A model generated the notes under the pieces. It saw only the letters and a program-made list of their open reading frames with translations. It made no database searches and was not told where the DNA came from. A stretch of 64,000 nucleotides of DNA from positions 37,974,581 through 38,038,580 of the forward strand of contig OY294071.1 in assembly GCA_958510875.1 (NCBI GenBank). The letters run 5' to 3'. Shown here piece by piece: positions 1 to 10,377 of this stretch. The DNA is from Endomychus coccineus (lineage: Eukaryota; Arthropoda; Insecta; Coleoptera; Endomychidae). The translations under genes were made by a program, and so were the position numbers. Position 1 is the stretch's first letter. Each line of letters begins with the position of its first letter.

Positions 1-81
1 AATGTACTTACTGTTCAACTCGATGTGTCACGTGAGGATGGGGTCAATGAGCTGGAGCTCCGGATCTTGCAGGCTTCGTGA
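1..81 (+). CDS. possible last exon of an upstream gene (partial)
   Basis: Frame 1 is open from the first base for 26 codons and ends at a TGA at 79-81. The peptide is balanced and acidic (it includes QLDVSRED and LELRILQAS) and the stretch is richer in G and C than the AT-rich sequence that follows. This looks like the 3' coding end of a gene that starts outside the window. I do not recognise the family, and there is no splice acceptor in view to confirm it. It could be a chance open frame. Confidence 0.3.
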   Translation, partial: NVLTVQLDVSREDGVNELELRILQAS

Positions 82-237
82 GAATTTGGTTTTTAAAGTG
101 TTTTAGTGAAAATGTGATAATGTGATAGTAAACAAAAGAGTGACTTTATTGTATTTGTTAATAATTTTAACTTGTTTACATATGAATATTTTTATCAGAT
201 TGTACAAATTAATTTGGAAAATAAAGTTAATAATAAT

Positions 238-239
<2 letters not shown>

Positions 240-303
<64 letters not shown>
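240..303. repeat. (AT)n microsatellite
   Basis: A nearly pure TA dinucleotide run of about 60 bases. It creates artificial open frames of alternating Ile-Tyr, which are not genes. Stretch 82-615 otherwise shows only AT-rich sequence; a TTATAG at 610-615 looks like the splice acceptor of the next feature. Confidence 0.9.
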
Positions 304-305
<2 letters not shown>

Positions 306-615
306 TCCTTTTTAGACTTGTATAGTACTTGTATAAAGAAATAGTTTTCCTTTTTTTGCTGGAATGAGGTTAATATGTTATTTTTTTGCAGAATAAACAT
401 GTTGGAAATTTTTTGGTATTTCCTTGCATCTTTCTTTTCTTTGTTTTCAAAATGTCAGTTAAAAATATCAAATATTTCAATTACTATCAAAATTTTTCGA
501 TACACAAAACAGATTTTTTTCAGAATATTGATAATTTTTTCTCACCTTCGAATAAATATGTATTTATTTATCGTCTGTTTACATCAAATAAAAACTATTA
601 TTATTTATATTTATA

Positions 616-3295
616 GGTTCTATTGGTTATATCATGGAAGGCAGCCGATTAGGTGTATTATTGAGTACAGTATATGCAGAAAACACCGTCAAACATATGC
701 TGTCAGGTCATGCATTTGCTCGAGCCGTAAGAGGTCATTTCTTAGTATAAACAGTTCTTGCAAAAATTATACTGGCAAATCTTGATATGTCGGAAGGAGA
801 AAATCAATTGATAACAGAAAAACAAAATGCAAATGATGATAAAACCATCCTTGAATTATTGGAAAATGATAGCTTCAAATATATACATAAAAAATTATCT
901 GGCGATAATCCAACAGCTAGATTATGGGTTCAATACTTTCAGTGTATCACTGTTTTAAGAATCTTCCTTGAATCTGAAAGAACAGGATGTTGGGAGTTGC
1001 ATAAAAAATCAATTGCGGAAATGCTACCAATTTTCCATGCTGCAGGCCATAATTTATATGCTAGATGCGCTCATATATACCTACAACAAATGAGCAAATT
1101 ATCTCTGGCTGACCACGCGCAGTTCGTCAACTCAGGATATTTTACAGTTCGATTATCCAAACAATTTCGTAGTGGACTGTCTGTTGATTACGTAATTGAA
1201 TCTGTTTTAATGGAAAAATTTTAAAACCGTGGCATAGGTTTAATTGGTAGAGGAACTGAAGAAAAAGATTGTAATAGGTGGATCTTAACTTTGCCAACAA
1301 TGATCGATGTAGTAGAAGAATTCAAAAAATACACTGCTTTATCATTTGCGACAAGTGAACAACATGATGCAGAAAAAGATTCCAGTGATAAGAATAAAGG
1401 ACAACATACTGATGGAGGAAAATCTGCAGTTGCTCGTGATAACGCTGATTGCGCAATTTTGCAAGAATGGCTTGAAACTAGGCCTCCTTTTGGTCACGCA
1501 AGTCAAATTATGTCTATTAGTACAGGCACTATCGGGAATGCCAAAATTAACTGTCATCATGCATTTGAAGTTGGAACTGAAGGTGTAGAAAGTTTGATAA
1601 ATATGAAATCGAGAGTAAATCCCATCAGTTTTATGTACTCAAAAGTATCGTGTCGTGGCAAAGAACGTCCAATTAATCCAATTGCCATTTTTCAAAAAAA
1701 TTGTCTGATAAAAAAGACTGAGCAGCAGATTGCAGGTTACTTCAATTTTGAATTATCAACATTCCCGATGAGCTTGTTTAATGAATTTGGAGATATGCGA
1801 AAAACGGTCAAATCGTTATTTTATGATTTTTTTCAACCATTAGATCCAGTACCAATGTTCACGAATCCAATCCATGTCATTGATGGTGGTCACCTATTAC
1901 ATCGAGTAGTTTGGGGAAAAGACTTGACATTCGAAGAAATTGTATCATCTTACGTGCGCTATTTAAAAAATCATTACCCAGGAACCCAATACGTCGTATT
2001 TGATTGTTATCCACGTAATAGTATCAAAGACACAGAGAGAGAAAGAACACTACAACAAAATTTTTGTCCAAATATAAGTCTTGATACGACAGAACATGCG
2101 GACAGTGACATAAAAGAAATTCCTCGCGAACAGTCATAATAAAATCCAATTCATCAACTTATTATGTGAAACTTTAGATAATTTTTACATAAAATACTTG
2201 AAATGTAGTGATGATGCTGACCCAGATATTATACGTGTTGCCATTGACGAAAAAAAGGCCTCACCTGATGCAGATGTCATCGTTGTTGGAGAAGACATTG
2301 ATTTGTTGGTCATATTGACCCAAAAATGTCATGATTTTAAGGACGTTTTGAATGGCTTTATATACTTTGATAAGCCAGCTTCAGGAAAAGTCAAAAGAAA
2401 TTTTTTCACGTATAAAACGTTCAAATATCAGCATTTATCACAAATCATTCAATTTTTGCATGCTTTTTCTGGTTGCGACACCACATCAGCTTTCGCACGT
2501 TTAGGAAAAGTAAAATTAGTTAACGTATTTTTGAAAAATCCAGAGTTGGTAGCAGATGTTAAGAATAATTTTTATAATTCCTCCGCTACAAAAGAAAGTA
2601 TTAAATCGTGTGGTCAAAGAATTATTCATTTATTGTACGGAGGAACTATGAAAAATAAAAAAACTTTAGGCCAACATAGATTCGACTGCTTCCAAAGACT
2701 TACCATGAAAAACATGGCGATAGATGTTAAAGTTAGTTCGCTGCCACCAACAGAAGATGCAGCTGACTATCACTGCTTACAATCGTTTTATGAGATTTGT
2801 CGATGGGCGTGCGAAACGAGTAAAAATTGTTTAGAATATGGCTGGTGCCAAACAGAAAATGGACTAATGCCAATAAGAACAGATAGACCCCCTCTTCCTG
2901 ATGAGCTATTGAAAATAATAGCATGTGATTGCAGGGCAGGTTGCTCATGCAAGATTATGGGAATCAAATGTTGTAATTTATGTCATTCTGGTAGAAGCAC
3001 TACTTGCCAAAATGCAGAAAGCACAATCGAGGGATCAGCGGTTGTTGAAGAACTTGACCCCATTATTCCTGCAATCCCAGAAATTGAAAAAGATGGTCAA
3101 GAGAAAGAAGAAGAAGAAATCCAATATGAACATGAAGAAGAAGATGAAGATATACCGGATGAATGGGAGTCAGATATATATTGTTTCAGTGATGATGAAA
3201 CAGATGAGATCTTTAGGTCCGCGATCACTGATTCAGAAGCTAGCAGCTGCAGCAGTTCGTCCAGTACAACAAGCAGAAAAAGAAAATACCAATAA
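616..3295 (+). pseudogene. broken multicopy gene, FEN/XPG-like PIN nuclease family
   Basis: The coding trace begins just after an acceptor-like TTATAG, at the residues GSIGYIMEGS, and runs to TAA at 3293-3295. It is interrupted by in-frame stops at 748-750 and 1222-1224 and by a one-base frameshift near 2137, after which the frame resumes at about 2138. Reading through these breaks gives a single protein of about 890 residues. The middle part carries signatures of FEN/XPG-type PIN nucleases: IDGGHLLHRVVW, YVVFDCYP followed by a charged helix, VVGEDIDLLVIL, and FSGCDTTSAF. The C-terminal part has a cysteine cluster (CDCRAGCSC, CCNLCHSG) resembling a CXC zinc motif, then a Glu-rich and Ser-rich tail. 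I recognise this as a family found in many near-identical copies in arthropod genomes, without an established function. The 5' exon or exons are not identified. The breaks say this copy is dead; a sequencing error at one of them would not rescue it. Confidence 0.6.
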
Positions 3296-3344
3296 TTGAG
3301 TAAAAAAATCATACATATAATGATAAATATAATATAACTATCTA

Positions 3345-3569
3345 GCCGCAGTGATGGAATATTTGGCCACCGAAGTTTTGGAATTAGCCAATAACGCAGC
3401 CCGGGACAATAAAAAAACAAGAATCATCCCCGTCATCTGCAATTGGCCATTAGCAACGACGAAGAATTAATTGAACAAGCTATTGTCAGGTGTGACAATC
3501 GCTCAAATCGGAGTCTTGCCTAATATTCAAGCAATATTGCTGTCCAAGAAAACCGAAAAGAAAGCATAA
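3345..3569 (+). pseudogene. histone H2A 3' fragment (pseudogene)
   Basis: From 3345 the translation gives [20 protein letters not shown], the alpha-2 helix region of histone H2A, then [10 protein letters not shown] one-base deletion near 3427 shifts the frame to [13 protein letters not shown], and two further shifts follow in the part matching [12 protein letters not shown] and LPNIQA. The H2A C-terminus KKTEKKA and its stop are at 3549-3569. The N-terminal tail and first third of the fold are missing. H2A packs DNA in nucleosomes; this copy cannot make protein. It keeps the replication-dependent histone 3' end signal just downstream, so it derives from genomic histone-cluster DNA or an unprocessed transcript rather than a polyadenylated one. 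Confidence 0.88.
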
Positions 3570-3596
3570 ATCAACTCGCACAACGAGAGTATCATC

Positions 3597-3612
3597 GGCC
3601 CTTCTCAGGGCC
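3597..3612 (+). terminator. histone mRNA 3' stem-loop
   Basis: GGCCCT-TCTC-AGGGCC is a 6-bp stem with a 4-base loop, followed by ACAAA. This is the conserved signal bound by SLBP that directs 3' cleavage of non-polyadenylated, replication-dependent histone mRNAs. It lies 28 bases after the H2A stop codon, the expected spacing. Both arms are intact although the gene is not. Confidence 0.9.
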
Positions 3613-4189
3613 ACAAATAGTACTGAAGGAACATCCTAGAACCGACTGTCTATGTACCCTACAACCATCCAGTACAACAAGTAGAAAAAGAAAATACCTA
3701 TAATGGAGTCAAAATATCATACATATAATAATAAATATAATAACTAATTACATATTACAGATAAAGAATATAGTACTGTTTTTTTTTAATAACTAACCTA
3801 TTTATATTTATTCATCTACCTGATCTCCAATTGAACTTTTATTATCACCTCATAGTTAATTTTTTTTTTGAATATTTATAAGTTAATTTGATGAGATTAT
3901 TGAATTTAATAGTTAAAATTATAGATTAGACATTATTAGATCGGAAAATCAGACATTCTTTTAAAACAGAAAAATACAGAAAAAAAACATCATAAGATAC
4001 ACAATATTTGTACCTGTCATTGTTTTATGAAAATAATTTTTATCTCATAATATTGGTAGGCGTGGCTCACATCATCAGAAGTAAATTTTTGTTGCGTCTT
4101 GAATTAGAAAAAGCGCAGGTGATGTTGTATATACCTATCTTTATATATATAATTCTACTGTACGTGTGTATGTAATTGAACTCTTCCTA

Positions 4190-5215
4190 AACGGCTGGAC
4201 CGATTTGAATGCATTTTTTTGTATGCGTTTGGGTGGCGCCCTGGATGGTTTAGATTCACAAATCAGCCCGACAGATGGCGCTGCAGTCGGTATCTAGGTT
4301 ATTTATCTATATAGCTGGACCGATTTGGATGAATTTTTTTTGTATGCGTTTGGGTGGCATGGCGCCCTGGATGGTTTAGATTCACAAATCAGCCCGACAG
4401 ATGGCGCTGCAGTCGGTATCTAGGTTATTTATCTATATAGCTGGACCAATTTGAATGAATTTTTTTGTATGCGTTTGGGTGGCGCTCTGGATGGTTCAGA
4501 TTCACAAATCAGCCCGACAGATGGCGCTGCAGTCGGTATCTGTGTTATTTATCTATATAGCTGGACCGATTTGAATGAATTTTTTTGTATGCGTTTGGGT
4601 GACATGGCGCCCTGGATGGTTTAGATTCCCAAATCAGTCCGGCAGATGGCGTTGCAGTCGGTATCCAGGTTATTTATCTATATAGCTGGACCGATTTGAA
4701 TGAATTTTTTTTTATGCGTTTGGGTGGCATGGCGCCCTGGATGGTTTAGATTCACAAATCAGTCTGGCAGATGACGCTGCAGTCAGTATCTAGGTTATTT
4801 ATCTATATAGCTGGACCGATTTGAATGCATTTTTTTGTATGCGTTTGGGTGGCGCCCTGGATGGTTTAAATTCACAAATCTGCCAGACAGATGGCGCTGC
4901 AGTCGGTATCTAGGTTATTTATCTATATAGCTGGACCGATTTGAATGAAGTTTTTGTATGCGTTTGGGTGGCATGGCGCCCTGGATGGTCTAGATTCACA
5001 AATCAGTCCGGCAGATGACGCTGCAGTCAGTATCTAGGTTATTTATCTATATAGCTGGACCGATTTGAATGCATTTTTTTGTATGCGTTTGGGTGGCGCC
5101 CTGGATGGTTTGGATTCACAAATCAGCCCGGCAGATGGCGCTGCAGTCGGTATCTAGGCTATTTATCTATACTGCAACTAAACGGCTGGATCGACTTCAA
5201 TGAATTTTTGTGTAT
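4190..5215 (+). repeat. minisatellite of ~120-125 bp units inside the Helitron
   Basis: About eight full units and a diverged ninth begin with GCTGGACCGATTTGAATG and include GTATGCGTTTGGGTGGC, CGCCCTGGATGGTTTAGATT and CAGATGGCGCTGCAGTCGG. Unit starts fall near 4193, 4314, 4440, 4560, 4685, 4809, 4929, 5054 and 5182. Units differ mainly in the presence of an extra GGCAT and scattered substitutions. Downstream, 5216-5530 is AT-rich with a short TTCATTCA repeat near 5220-5245. Confidence 0.92.
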
Positions 5216-5533
5216 GCATTCAATCATTCATTCATTCATTTCATTCATTTTGTGTATGTATTCATTCAATGCATTTAATTTTTTTGTACGCTGTGTTTTG
5301 ATATTATATGTATCGCATTTACGTAAATATTGAGCGTATTATATTCAGATATATGTTACGTGCATAGGATTTCGTTTATTTTTCGACATTTTAATTTGAG
5401 TGTATTATATTAAGTGTGTTTCGTTATTTTGACATTTTAATTTTTTTGTACGGTGTCTTTTGATATTTCAGGTGTCGCATTTCAGTGAATATTAAGTGTA
5501 TTACATTCACATATAAGTTACGTACATAAAACA

Positions 5534-5635
5534 ATGCCACGTCTCCGTGGACGAGGAGGAAATATTGGTCGACAGACTCGGAATTCAAAATTAGTCCAGA
5601 ACCGTCGTGCAGGACAACGTCTGTCGGGTCCGCTA
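5534..5635 (+). pseudogene. Helitron protein N-terminal remnant
   Basis: An ATG at 5534 opens a basic peptide, MPRLRGRGGNIGRQTRNSK, that resembles the first residues of many insect Helitron-encoded Rep-helicase proteins, which commonly begin with an Arg-rich stretch and a GR-TRN motif. The frame passes into the Helitron 3' terminus after about 30 codons, so none of the nuclease or helicase domains remain. I identify it from the motif and its location; a similarity search would settle it. Confidence 0.55.
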
Positions 5636-6437
5636 GTATATTCTATAATAATTAATACGTGTAGTAAAAAAAAATGTCACTATATCACAAGCGGACCTCA
5701 AATAAATAATGTATATGAGATTAGACATTATTAGATCGGAAAATCAGACATTTTCTTGAAACAGAAAAATACAGAAAAAAAACATCATAAGATACACAAT
5801 ATTTGTACCTGTCATTGTTTTATAAAAATAATTTTTATCTCATAATATTGGTAGGCGTGGCTCACATCATCAGAAGTAAATTTTTGTCGCGTCTTGAATT
5901 AGAAAAAGCGCAGGTGATGTTGTATATACCTATATATTCTATAATAATTAATACGTGTAGTAAAAAAAAATTTCACTATATCACAAGCGGACCTCAAATA
6001 AATAATGTATATGTTTTCTCACATATATATGCAAAAAAAACCATATCTATACTCTAAGAACAATATTATAGTGATACAATCCTATTATAATACAATAAAG
6101 GTGGGAAATCTGCGCGCGCATATATAGATATATACCGTAAATGGCCAAGAAATGGGCTATTCTTATAAAACAAGTTATACCACGTCAAACTATATAAAAT
6201 AACCTTCAATATGAGCCCAAAAAGAGTACTCTGCGATTTGTTTGCCGTAATTGGCATCATCTTCAAAATTTGGGCCAAATCTCCCAAATTTGGATTTTTA
6301 TCAAAACCATTAGATATTTTAACTTCATCTTTGGATCACTCATTATGGTCACCATGATCTACTTTGACACCAAATTTCATCCAATTTAGTGAAGATTTGA
6401 TCAAAATAGCCCAATTTTAATTTTTACCCCGAAAAAC

Positions 6438-6449
6438 GTATATATATAT

Positions 6450-6507
<58 letters not shown>

Positions 6508-6581
6508 AGGACCGAAACCACACAACGCGGATCAATACCCGAGAATCCAGTTCTACATATATATATATATATATATATATA
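6438..6581. repeat. (AT)n tracts around a 50-bp fragment of a ribozyme-bearing MITE family
   Basis: TA runs at 6438-6504 and 6557-6581 enclose the block 6507-6556, containing GAGGACCGAAACCACACAAC and ACCCGAGAATCCAGTTCTAC. The same block is in the MITE at 63296-63525 (reverse strand, about 63325-63376), next to its hammerhead motif. This is a truncated copy lacking the ribozyme. Confidence 0.8.
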
Positions 6582-7046
6582 CAGGGTGTCCCAATATTGC
6601 TGGGACACAGAGCTACCACGTATTCTAGAGGTCAAAATAAGTCGATTGAGCCCAATTTACCTGTATACCAAAATGTACCGTTTGTCCGTGAGAAGAGTTC
6701 AAAGTTTACTAAAAAAAATACATTTTTGTATGTTGTTCCGAAGTGCTTTATACAAATTTAATGAAATTTGGTAAATGTGTATTCTAGATGATTAGCTTAC
6801 TTTTAGTAATCAAAAAAACCCAAAGAAAATTGTAGAGGGGTTGGAACCACCCTCACCCCTTGGCATTTTTTCCCCCATTTTTGTAGGGGTGGGAATACGG
6901 TTTTAAGACTTTTTTATCTGGAAGGCCTACTCATTATCTTCATTTTCTTACTCTTGTAAAAACTCCGTATTTTGCGTAGTTTTCAAGAAAAAAAATGTTT
7001 TCGCAAACACTGATAACCGATTTTCGGGTATAGGTTTAATAAAATT
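6582..7046 (+). repeat. left terminal inverted repeat (465 bp)
   Basis: Matches the reverse complement of 8376-8840. It is far longer than the roughly 30-bp repeats of classical mariners. It contains an outward, non-coding open frame of no significance, present identically in both repeats. The repeats stop matching right at TTTAATAAAATT, about 50 bases from the transposase stop. Confidence 0.93.
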
Positions 7047-7094
7047 ATTAGACACAAATTACACAATACATTTACACAAGACAAACAATAATTT

Positions 7095-8174
7095 TTATAA
7101 CAAGTGTTCAATGTGACCTCCACCTTCATTAATACAGAGGTCAATTCGACGTAAAAAATTGAAATGCACTCTTCTTAAAACATCGTCATTTTCTCGTAGC
7201 GCATTTACAGCATTTTGAATTCTATTCCACAGTTGTTCGATGTTATTTATTTGAACCTCGTACACTTGTCTTTTTAATTCTCCCCAGATGAAGAAGTCAC
7301 AAGGGTTTAAATCTGGAGACCGCGGAGGCCATTGAATGGGTGCTTCTTGTCCCCTACCTATCCACCTGCCACCAAATTGTTCACCAAGATATTCTCTTAC
7401 TGCACGTGCAAAATGAGGTGGTGCACCATCATGCATGAAGAACGTATTTCTACGCAAGTTAAGAGGCAAGTCTTCTAATAATTCTGGCAAATTTTGTTGA
7501 AGGAAACGGAGGTAACTATCGCCATTCAGACGATCAGGTAATCGTAACGGTCCGACTATAAATTCGCCAATAATTCCGACCCAGACATTAATTTTAAATT
7601 CACGTTGATAATGTCTACTTTTAATGGCATGTGGATTTTCATCTGCATAAACATGATCGTTGTGTAGGTTTGTCATACCGCGACGTGTAAAACAAGACTC
7701 ATCAGTAAACAAGATCTTAGTATGGAATCCGTTGTCGACTACTCTGCGCTCCCGAATAGTTTGTAAAAAACTTAAACGTAATTCGTAGTCAGGTGGCAAC
7801 AATTCTTGCACTGGCTGGATGTGAAATGGCCGAATTAATTGATCTCTAATGATTCGACTTACAGTGCTTTTTGGAATTCCAGCTTCTCGTTGCAATCTTC
7901 TAGTACTGGTATTAGGATTGTTATCAATCATTTGAAGAACAGCTTCTTCCGCAATAGGTGTTCGAGCTTGTCGAGGTCTTCCAGCGTTAACTCTTACTGG
8001 GGTCAACCTCCCCGTTTCTCGAAGACGTCTTTCGATTCGGGCAAAAGTTTTATGGTTTGGAATTCTCCGGTTTGGATACCTCTCTTGATACACGCGAACA
8101 CTTTCGCGGCAGTTACCTTGACAATATCCAAGAACTAATAACATGTCGGTCTGTTCATTAAAAGGAAAATTCAT
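7095..8174 (-). CDS. mariner-superfamily transposase, 359 aa
   Basis: This open frame would catalyse cut-and-paste movement of its element in the nucleus. Residues about 1-60 form a helix-turn-helix of the DUF4817 type seen in insect transposases; GRPR at about 84 resembles an AT-hook between two DNA-binding domains, and a second helix-turn-helix (about 88-135) follows. The catalytic domain shows the first Asp in LFTDESCF, the second in MHDGAPPH, and the third in SPDLNPCDFF. By my count 43 residues separate the second and third Asp (NPCD), more than the 34 of mariner and Tc1. Length is normal for the superfamily. The start is the first Met, 8172-8174; no intron is needed. No stop or frameshift is present. 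I cannot assign the clade without a phylogeny. Confidence 0.92.
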   Translation of the reverse strand: MNFPFNEQTDMLLVLGYCQGNCRESVRVYQERYPNRRIPNHKTFARIERRLRETGRLTPVRVNAGRPRQARTPIAEEAVLQMIDNNPNTSTRRLQREAGIPKSTVSRIIRDQLIRPFHIQPVQELLPPDYELRLSFLQTIRERRVVDNGFHTKILFTDESCFTRRGMTNLHNDHVYADENPHAIKSRHYQREFKINVWVGIIGEFIVGPLRLPDRLNGDSYLRFLQQNLPELLEDLPLNLRRNTFFMHDGAPPHFARAVREYLGEQFGGRWIGRGQEAPIQWPPRSPDLNPCDFFIWGELKRQVYEVQINNIEQLWNRIQNAVNALRENDDVLRRVHFNFLRRIDLCINEGGGHIEHLL

Positions 8175-8375
8175 AATTGTGGGACGTCAAAGGAACAGCA
8201 ACAACAGCAATAACAATTAAACAAAAACAGTGATGACAATAAGAAATAATAAAAAAACAAGCAAAAGAGAACAAATAACTGACACATTTACTGTTAACAA
8301 TAAACTATGTTTCCTGTCAAAATCATAACATTTGGTTTTGTCTTTGTGTCCGCGGCCAACTAAATTTTGTATTAC

Positions 8376-8837
8376 AATTTTATTAAACCTATACCCGAAA
8401 ATCGGTTATCAGTGTTTGCGAAAACATTTTTTTTCTTGAAAACTACGCAAAATACGGAGTTTTTACAAGAGTAAGAAAATGAAGATAATGAGTAGGCCTT
8501 CCAGATAAAAAAGTCTTAAAACCGTATTCCCACCCCTACAAAAATGGGGGAAAAAATGCCAAGGGGTGAGGGTGGTTCCAACCCCTCTACAATTTTCTTT
8601 GGGTTTTTTTGATTACTAAAAGTAAGCTAATCATCTAGAATACACATTTACCAAATTTCATTAAATTTGTATAAAGCACTTCGGAACAACATACAAAAAT
8701 GTATTTTTTTTAGTAAACTTTGAACTCTTCTCACGGACAAACGGTACATTTTGGTATACAGGTAAATTGGGCTCAATCGACTTATTTTGACCTCTAGAAT
8801 ACGTGGTAGCTCTGTGTCCCAGCAATATTGGGACACC

Positions 8838-8840
<3 letters not shown>
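8376..8840 (-). repeat. right terminal inverted repeat (465 bp)
   Basis: Inverted partner of 6582-7046; the outer end is at the CCCTG of 8836-8840, followed directly by (TA)n. Confidence 0.93.
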
Positions 8841-8903
<63 letters not shown>

Positions 8904-10377
8904 CTATTCTAGGGGAAGTAATGATTGCAAACACTCCAAATTTGAACCAAAGCTTCCTTGAACATGGACAATAAAAGGGTCAAACTCCCAAACCTCAGTC
9001 ACAAGTCTAAGGGGTTGAAAAAAATTAAAACTTCAAAACTGACCTGAAAAAAGGCCCAGAAACCAGTTTCTGGGATTTTTGGGATGGTTCCGCCAAATAT
9101 TTCTTGTAGAAAATTCTGGAATATCATTACTCTCATCACAAGAAACAACTTTTCCCACCTCCCCAACCTCTATCAAATTTTTACGAACCTCGCCTCATTT
9201 TTCCGTAGAATGACTCCACTATAAGTATAACCATTTTTGGAAAAGGATTGAATTCCATCGTTAAAGTACTGACGGCTACCGTAGAAAAGGAAATAATGGA
9301 ATGATGAAGGCTTAATGCTGTAATTCTATTATATTCTTCAAAAACACATTAGAGTAATGGCATCTAGCTTTGCGCTTTCAATATGTTGCTTATTCTTTTG
9401 TGTGTCCCTGCCTCTGTACAGGGGAGGGACCTTAATATTCTTTATCTTTTGTCCTGCGATTTTGTCGGTGATATTAAAAGGCCATTCTCTAGTTTGGAAT
9501 CATAATTTATATTTCTCTCCAATTCTTTTTCTCGAGTAGATATTGAAACTTACTCATGAAGATACCTAGGAATATTTAGTCCTACAAATACCAAACACAA
9601 AAAATCTTATGTGTCATAAAGTAAACAGTGATAAATCGGGAACTGAACCAATTTAAGGAATGAATTTATCAATGTATACAACTGTTATTATATACAAGGA
9701 TATACCTACTAGGTTATTATATATTTGTCTTGTTTTTAATTGATTTGATGTGATGATTAATGTTAAGTGGCCACAACATTAATTTTCTTCTCATTCAAGT
9801 GACTCTTTCTTTTATATTTTGACTCCACGAGAGATGAACCTATAATATTCCTAATTATAGGTAATCTTTTGAGTCACTTGATTTGATTACAAGCATCAGA
9901 ATGTTTTTCAATAGTATATTATAGATGTGCAACAGGTATAGTAAAATTTGTTGAAAGCCTATTTTAAGTGAATTATATTTTAACTCATTAATCGGGAAGA
10001 ACATATCAAATTTTGAAACCTTATAATGGATTGAAATTATTAAATGACAATTAAAGCTTTTGCAAAAATGAAGCACCTCAAAACCAACTTATTAGGATTA
10101 TCGTTTTACTAATCATAAATTCAAACAGTTACTTTATAAAAGATTTAACATTTTGATGTAACGAAATGATGATATTGGTGCTATGTGAGCTGTTTGTCCT
10201 TGTGTGCCACAGTTTCTTTTTAATGAAATGGCTTTATTTAATATTTTGCTTAATAGAGAAGTTTACATTAGGTCTAACCCATATTTTTATGTTGATGATA
10301 TGTATAATAATTAATAACACTCAATGAATATTCAATAAAACATTAAGCATCAGTGATAAGTATTTTTCAATTTCCAG
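8841..10377. other. (AT)n tract, then intron or intergenic sequence upstream of the SHB-like exons
   Basis: 8841-8899 is (TA)n. From 8900 to 10377 I see no gene, RNA or repeat that I can name; the sequence is AT-rich. The last 20 bases are a pyrimidine tract ending TTTCCAG, the acceptor of the first SHB-like exon, so at least the distal part is intron. The missing 5' exon or exons of that gene may lie here or further upstream. Confidence 0.6.

Larger units (their letters stand above)
3260..3746. repeat. direct repeat of the PIN-like gene 3' end flanking the H2A fragment
   Basis: The last codons and 3' flank of the PIN-like pseudogene (3260-3340) recur at 3668-3746, including the residues SSTTSRKRKY, a stop, and the ATACATATAAT-rich tail. 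The two copies differ at several positions. Between them lies a histone H2A fragment with its 3' stem-loop. The arrangement suggests a local duplication or an insertion that duplicated about 75 bases. Confidence 0.75.
4154..5636 (+). mobile_element. non-autonomous Helitron with fused ends
   Basis: The element starts TCTACTGTACGTGTGTATG and ends CGGGTCCGCTAG, the 5'-TC and CTAG-3' termini of Helitrons, with T on the right flank. Before the end, GACA-ACGTC-TGTC can form the subterminal hairpin. No inverted terminal repeats and no target duplication are seen, as expected for rolling-circle insertion. Most of the interior is a tandem array (next entry). Near the right end a 30-residue open frame resembles the N-terminus of insect Helitron Rep-helicase proteins and then runs straight into the 3' terminus, so the Rep and helicase coding region has been deleted. 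The paralogous uninterrupted unit at 5719-6012 supports the boundaries. Confidence 0.8.
3924..6012. repeat. tandem duplication of ~300 bp, first copy interrupted by a Helitron
   Basis: A unit beginning GATTAGACATTATTAGATCGG occurs at 3924-4153, continues at 5637-5718 on the far side of the Helitron, and occurs again uninterrupted at 5719-6012. The two units share blocks such as TAGGCGTGGCTCACATCATC and CACAAGCGGACCTC with few differences. The second copy shows what the first looked like before insertion. Sequence 6013-6437 after it is AT-rich with no gene I can support. Confidence 0.85.
6582..8840 (-). mobile_element. mariner-superfamily DNA transposon, apparently intact
   Basis: A 2259-bp element starts CAGGGTGTCCC and ends GGGACACCCTG. 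Terminal inverted repeats of 465 bp (6582-7046 and 8376-8840) are identical wherever I compared them by eye. Both ends abut (TA)n, consistent with the TA target site of IS630-Tc1-mariner elements. A single complete transposase gene lies on the minus strand between the repeats. Long, unmutated repeats and an unbroken gene indicate recent activity. The tracts outside are microsatellite, so the exact TA duplication cannot be resolved. Confidence 0.92.

Noticed and set aside
6401..6635. Ile-Tyr-rich open frames over TA repeats (also 122-325, 23655-23882, 63040-63421)
   Set aside because: They are translations of dinucleotide repeats, without homologous or functional sequence.
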